A stretch of DNA of 64,000 bases from Paracoccaceae bacterium (GTDB lineage: Bacteria > Pseudomonadota > Alphaproteobacteria > Rhodobacterales > Rhodobacteraceae). Positions 60,086-64,000 of this stretch are shown here, one piece after another. Within the stretch, counting starts at the first letter, position 1; every line of letters begins with the position of its first letter. Below the pieces are notes generated by a model that did not search any database, was not told the origin of the DNA, and saw nothing but the letters and a program-made list of their open reading frames with translations. The translations under genes were made by a program, and so were the position numbers. The stretch is taken from contig JAHDXW010000005.1 in assembly GCA_023383015.1 (NCBI GenBank), positions 1 through 64,000 of the forward strand, given 5' to 3'.

Positions 60086-62812
60086 ATGCTGAAAGGCTCA
60101 GAGGTCGCGCGGAGCGAGCAGACACGCGCGCTCACCCTGTCCACGATTGCCTTCACCGCGTGCTTCGCGGTCTGGACCATCTTCTCGATCATCGGTGTCG
60201 CCATCAAGGCCGAGCTCGGGCTCAGCGAGTTCCAGTTCGGTCTGCTCGTCGCCACGCCGATCCTCACCGGGTCGGTCACGCGGCTGTTCCTGGGCGTCTG
60301 GACCGAGCGCTACGGTGGCAGGCTGGTGTTCTCGCTGCAGATGCTCGCCGCCGCCGCGGCGACCTGGGCGCTGACCTTCGCGACGACCTATCCGATGTAC
60401 CTGCTCGCGGCGCTCGGCATCGGGCTTGCCGGCGGGTCGTTCATCATCGGCGTGGCCTACGTCTCGCGCTGGTACGACCGTGCCCACCAGGGCACGGCGC
60501 TGGGCATCTTCGGGGCGGGCAACGTCGGCGCCGCGGTGACCAAGTTCATCGCGCCCTTCGTGATGGTGGCCTGGGGCTGGCAGGGGGTCGCCAACGTCTG
60601 GGCGGCCGGGCTGGCCCTGATGGCGGTGGCGTTCTGGGTGCTGGCCAAGGACGACCCCGAGCTGGTCGAGCGCAGGGCACGCGGGGTGCGCGCCCAGACA
60701 CTCGCCACGCAGTTCGCCCCCCTCCGCAACCTGCAGGTCTGGCGCTTCTCGCTCTACTACTTCTTCGTGTTCGGCGCCTTCGTCGCGCTGGCGCTGTGGA
60801 TGCCGCACTACCTGATCGAGGTCTACGGCGTCGACGTGAAGACGGCCGGCATGGCGGCGGCGGCCTTCTCGCTATCGGCCTCGCTGTTCCGGGCCTACGG
60901 CGGGCACCTGTCGGACCGCTTCGGCGCCCGGTCGGTGATGTATTGGACCTTCGGCTTCAGCCTGATCTTCCTGTTCATGCTGTCCTATCCGCCGACCGAG
61001 TACACGATCCGCGGCAAGGACGGGCCGATCGCCTTCTCCACCGAGATGGGGCTGTGGCCGTTCGTGATCGTGCTGTTCGCGCTCGGCTTCTTCATGAGCC
61101 TCGGCAAGGCCGCGGTCTACAAGCACATCCCGGTCTACTACCCCGACCATGTCGGCGCGGTCGGCGGCCTGGTAGGGATGATCGGCGGGCTCGGCGGCTT
61201 CATCCTGCCGATCGTCTTCGGCGTGCTGCTGGACGCCACCGGCATCTACACCTCGTGCTTCGCGCTGCTGTTCCTGCTGGTCGCGGTCGCGCTCGGCTGG
61301 ATGCACATGTCGATCCGCGCGATGGAGCGCAAGGCGCACGGCGAGGCGCTGGACCGGCTGCCGGCGCTGCCCGAGATGCAGGACATCCACGTTCCCGGAA
61401 AGACCGTGATGCCGCGGGTGCTGGAGGAATGGCGGCCCGAGGACACGTCCTTCTGGGCCGACAGGGGCCGCAGCGTTGCGCGGCGGAACCTGTGGATCTC
61501 CATCCCGGCGCTGCTGCTGGCCTTCTCGGTCTGGATGGTGTGGTCGATGGTGGTCGCCCGGCTGCCCTCGATCGGCTTCGCCTTCACCTCGGACCAGCTG
61601 TTCTGGCTGGCCGCGCTGCCGGCGCTGTCGGGGGCGACGCTGCGCATCTTCTACGGTTTCATGGTGCCGATCTTCGGCGGCCGGCTGTGGACGACGCTCT
61701 CGACCGCCTCGCTGCTGCTGCCGGCGATGGGCATCGGCTATGCCGTGCAGAACCCGGACACCCCCTATTTCATCTTCCTTGTCCTGGCGCTGCTCTGCGG
61801 CCTCGGCGGCGGCAACTTCGCCTCGTCGATGGCCAACATCGGCTACTTCTTCCCCAAGGCCGAGAAGGGCAACGCGCTGGCGCTGAACGCCGGGCTCGGC
61901 AACCTCGGGGTCTCGGTGATGCAGTTCCTGGTGCCGCTCGTGATCACTGCGGGTGTCTTCGGGGCGATGGGCGGGGCGCCGCAGGAGCTGTCGGACGGCG
62001 GCCGGCTGTGGGTGCAGAACGCGGGCTTCGTCTGGGTGCCGTTCATCATCGCCGCCACGGTCGCGGCCTGGGTGGGGATGAACGACATCGCGGATGCGAG
62101 GGCATCCTTCGCGCAGCAGGCGGTGATCTTCGGGCGCACCCAGAACTGGCTGATGTGCGTGCTCTACATCGGCACCTTCGGCAGCTTCATCGGCTATTCG
62201 GCGGGCTTCCCGCTGCTGACCAAGCTTGCCTTCCCCGAGGTCAACGCGCTGCAGTACGTCTTCCTCGGCCCGCTGGTCGGGGCGCTGAGCCGGGCGGCGA
62301 CCGGTTGGGTCTCGGACAAGTACGGCGGCGGACGCGTCACCTTCTGGGTCTTCGTCGGCATGATCGCGGCCGTGCTGGGGGTGATCCTGTTCCTGCAGGC
62401 CGGGCTGTTCCTGGGCTTCTTCCTGTCCTTCATGGCACTGTTCTTCTTCACCGGGGTCGGCAACGCCTCGACCTTCCAGATGATCCCGGCGATCATGGCC
62501 AAGGAGGTGCCGCGGCTGATGCCCGAGCTCGGCCCCGCCGAGCGGACGCGGCAGATCGCGATGGAATCGGGCGGCATCGTTGCCTTCACCAGCGCAATCG
62601 GCGCCTACGGCGGCTTCTTCATCCCCAAGGCCTACGGCTCGTCGATCGCCATGACCGGCTCGGCGCAGGGGGCGCTGTGGCTGTTCCTGGCCTTCTACGT
62701 GCTCTGCCTGGGGATCACATGGGCTGTCTACACCCGTCGTGGCGGGCTGCTCCACGACGTTGAACGCGGGCCGCGTGGCGCCTCCGGCGCCGGCGCCCGC
62801 TCCGCGGCATGA
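60086..62812 (+). CDS. narK: Fused NarK1-NarK2 nitrate/nitrite transporter
   Basis: A 908-residue membrane protein built from two MFS transporters in one chain. The first half (about 1-430) opens LSTIAFTACFAVWTIFSIIG and the second (about 470-890) opens ISIPALLLAFSVWMVWSMVV. The second half has the NarK-type motif GLGGGNFASSMANIGYFFPK, the first half the corresponding IGLAGGSFIIGVAYVSRW. In Paracoccus the same fusion combines a proton-driven nitrate importer (NarK1) with a nitrate/nitrite antiporter (NarK2). narG follows at 13 bases, so the operon starts here. Confidence 0.94.
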   Translation: MLKGSEVARSEQTRALTLSTIAFTACFAVWTIFSIIGVAIKAELGLSEFQFGLLVATPILTGSVTRLFLGVWTERYGGRLVFSLQMLAAAAATWALTFATTYPMYLLAALGIGLAGGSFIIGVAYVSRWYDRAHQGTALGIFGAGNVGAAVTKFIAPFVMVAWGWQGVANVWAAGLALMAVAFWVLAKDDPELVERRARGVRAQTLATQFAPLRNLQVWRFSLYYFFVFGAFVALALWMPHYLIEVYGVDVKTAGMAAAAFSLSASLFRAYGGHLSDRFGARSVMYWTFGFSLIFLFMLSYPPTEYTIRGKDGPIAFSTEMGLWPFVIVLFALGFFMSLGKAAVYKHIPVYYPDHVGAVGGLVGMIGGLGGFILPIVFGVLLDATGIYTSCFALLFLLVAVALGWMHMSIRAMERKAHGEALDRLPALPEMQDIHVPGKTVMPRVLEEWRPEDTSFWADRGRSVARRNLWISIPALLLAFSVWMVWSMVVARLPSIGFAFTSDQLFWLAALPALSGATLRIFYGFMVPIFGGRLWTTLSTASLLLPAMGIGYAVQNPDTPYFIFLVLALLCGLGGGNFASSMANIGYFFPKAEKGNALALNAGLGNLGVSVMQFLVPLVITAGVFGAMGGAPQELSDGGRLWVQNAGFVWVPFIIAATVAAWVGMNDIADARASFAQQAVIFGRTQNWLMCVLYIGTFGSFIGYSAGFPLLTKLAFPEVNALQYVFLGPLVGALSRAATGWVSDKYGGGRVTFWVFVGMIAAVLGVILFLQAGLFLGFFLSFMALFFFTGVGNASTFQMIPAIMAKEVPRLMPELGPAERTRQIAMESGGIVAFTSAIGAYGGFFIPKAYGSSIAMTGSAQGALWLFLAFYVLCLGITWAVYTRRGGLLHDVERGPRGASGAGARSAA

Positions 62813-62825
62813 AAGGGAAAGCGTG

Positions 62826-64000
62826 ATGAGCCATCTTCTGGACCGCCTGAACTTCCTGAAGTCCCTGCGCAAGGACGTCTTCGCGGACGGACACGGCCAG
62901 ACGACGGTGGAGAGCCGCGACTGGGAAGACACCTACCGGGGCCGCTGGCGGCACGACAAGATCGTTCGATCGACCCACGGCGTGAACTGCACCGGCTCGT
63001 GCTCGTGGAAGATCTACGTCAAGTCGGGCATCGTCACCTGGGAGACCCAGCAGACCGACTATCCGCGCACGCGGCCCGACCTGCCCAACCACGAGCCCCG
63101 CGGCTGCGCGCGGGGGGCCTCGTACAGCTGGTACCTGTACTCGGCCAACCGGGTGAAGACGCCCCTGGTGCGCGGCCGGCTGATGAAGCTGTGGCGCGAG
63201 AAGCGGCAGACGCTGTCGCCGGTCGCCGCCTGGGCGGCGATTCAGGCCGATCCGGCCGCCCGCGCCTCCTACACCCGCATCCGCGGCAAGGGCGGCTTCG
63301 TGCGGGCGAGCTGGGAGGAGGTGACCGAGATGGTCGCCGCGGCCAATGCCCACACCGCCAGGACCTTCGGGCCCGACCGGGTGTTCGGCTTCTCGCCGAT
63401 CCCGGCGATGTCGATGGTCAGCTACGCCGCCGGAAGCCGCTACCTGAGTCTGCTCGGCGGCACCTGCATGTCGTTCTACGACTGGTACTGCGACCTGCCA
63501 CCCTCGTCTCCCCAGACCTGGGGCGAGCAGACCGACGTGCCGGAATCGGCCGATTGGTACAACGCGGGCTACCTCATCCTGTGGGGGTCGAACGTGCCGC
63601 AGACGCGCACGCCCGACGCCCATTTCTACACCGAGGCCCGCTATCGCGGCACCAAGTCGGCGGTCGTCAGTCCCGACTACGCCGAGGCGACCAAGTTCGC
63701 CGACATCTGGCTGAACGTGAAGCAGGGGACCGACGCGGCCCTCGGCATGGCGATGGGCCATGTCATCATGCGCGAGTTTCACCTCGACCGGCAGGTCGAG
63801 TACTTCGAGGACTACTGCCGCCGCTACACCGACATGCCGATGCTGGTGCGGCTGGACGAGCAGGACGGCCGGCTGGTGCCCGGCCGGCAGCTGCGCGCGG
63901 GCGACCTTTCCGGGGCGCTGGGCGAGACCAACAACCCCGAGTGGAAGACGGTGGCCATCGACGAGGCCACCGGCGCGCCGGTCGCGCCCAACGGCTCGAT
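62826..64000 (+). CDS. narG: Respiratory nitrate reductase alpha subunit, N-terminal part (runs off window)
   Basis: The first 391 residues of NarG, a cytoplasmic-face molybdoenzyme that reduces nitrate to nitrite with quinol electrons. The FS0 cluster ligands are His51, Cys55, Cys59 and Cys94 (THGVNCTGSCSWK and EPRGCARGASYSW). The molybdenum-ligand Asp is in YDWYCDLPPSS. The sequence is very close to the E. coli type. The gene continues beyond 64000. The start at 62826 follows GAAAGGGAAAG. narH, narJ and narI are expected just outside the window. Confidence 0.97.
   Translation, partial: MSHLLDRLNFLKSLRKDVFADGHGQTTVESRDWEDTYRGRWRHDKIVRSTHGVNCTGSCSWKIYVKSGIVTWETQQTDYPRTRPDLPNHEPRGCARGASYSWYLYSANRVKTPLVRGRLMKLWREKRQTLSPVAAWAAIQADPAARASYTRIRGKGGFVRASWEEVTEMVAAANAHTARTFGPDRVFGFSPIPAMSMVSYAAGSRYLSLLGGTCMSFYDWYCDLPPSSPQTWGEQTDVPESADWYNAGYLILWGSNVPQTRTPDAHFYTEARYRGTKSAVVSPDYAEATKFADIWLNVKQGTDAALGMAMGHVIMREFHLDRQVEYFEDYCRRYTDMPMLVRLDEQDGRLVPGRQLRAGDLSGALGETNNPEWKTVAIDEATGAPVAPNGS

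Overview
The window is a very GC-rich (roughly 70-75% by eye), densely coded stretch of an alphaproteobacterial chromosome. The gene set points to the Rhodobacteraceae and to an anoxygenic phototroph: bchE and bchJ for anaerobic bacteriochlorophyll synthesis, an FnrL-like and a PpsR-like operator, an LdtR-like MarR regulator, a TAXI-TRAP system with its DUF1850 partner, and a Paracoccus-like narR/narK/narG nitrate respiration locus with fused NarK1-NarK2. The genus cannot be fixed from this piece alone. Many neighbouring genes overlap by ATGA, so most gene groups look like tightly coupled operons.

Layout. 1-6660 (minus): a cobalamin-riboswitch leader followed by btuB-btuF-btuC-btuD-exbB-exbD-exbD-tonB, i.e. 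vitamin B12 uptake with its own energising complex; tonB runs off the window. 6774-12515: UDP-glucose dehydrogenase, a MATE exporter, an aspartate aminotransferase with a small conserved gene, an XRE regulator overlapping sdhE, and an LdtR-like regulator. 12829-15570 (minus): gloA, then a candidate Slam-type outer-membrane translocon and its probable client, a TbpB-like lipoprotein with a long poly-glycine linker. 15794-18547: thyX, mtnA and a class II aldolase (5-methylthioribose-1-phosphate / 5-deoxyribose salvage). 18575-23397 (minus): a zinc-type alcohol dehydrogenase, a secreted protein with a PPC-like domain, and copA-cueR behind a clear CueR operator. 23622-30918: a PaaI-like thioesterase, a small protein, an SLC13-like transporter, yebC, an Rnk-like regulator, a thioredoxin-fold protein, tRNA-Lys, dapF-mtaB. 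30943-33489 (minus): a DUF1800/DUF1501 pair.

33764-35404 is a visibly lower-GC island: an MT-A70 methyltransferase fragment, a beta-class DNA methyltransferase and a BstYI/BglII-like restriction endonuclease, whose stop codon directly abuts the 3' end of aspS. Then come aspS, bchJ and bchE (minus), cfa and carB (plus), a 20-bp perfect palindrome upstream of a protein made almost only of RTX repeats, a polar amino-acid ABC transporter without its ATPase, an Alg8/Alg44-like exopolysaccharide synthase pair, the TAXI-TRAP system, and a dnaE2 gene that has lost its C-terminal tail. A membrane protein gene of unknown function and a decayed second copy of the dnaE2 end region follow it. The window closes with narR divergent from narK-narG; narG runs off the right edge.

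Functional links. BchE is a B12-dependent radical SAM cyclase, so B12 import may matter for pigment synthesis (inference). bchE and narK each have an upstream FNR-type box, consistent with a shared low-oxygen response. The parts most worth a second look are the Slam/lipoprotein pair, the restriction-modification island, the broken dnaE2 locus, the Alg8/Alg44-like pair, the RTX-only protein with its palindrome, and the DapF with an altered catalytic-cysteine motif.
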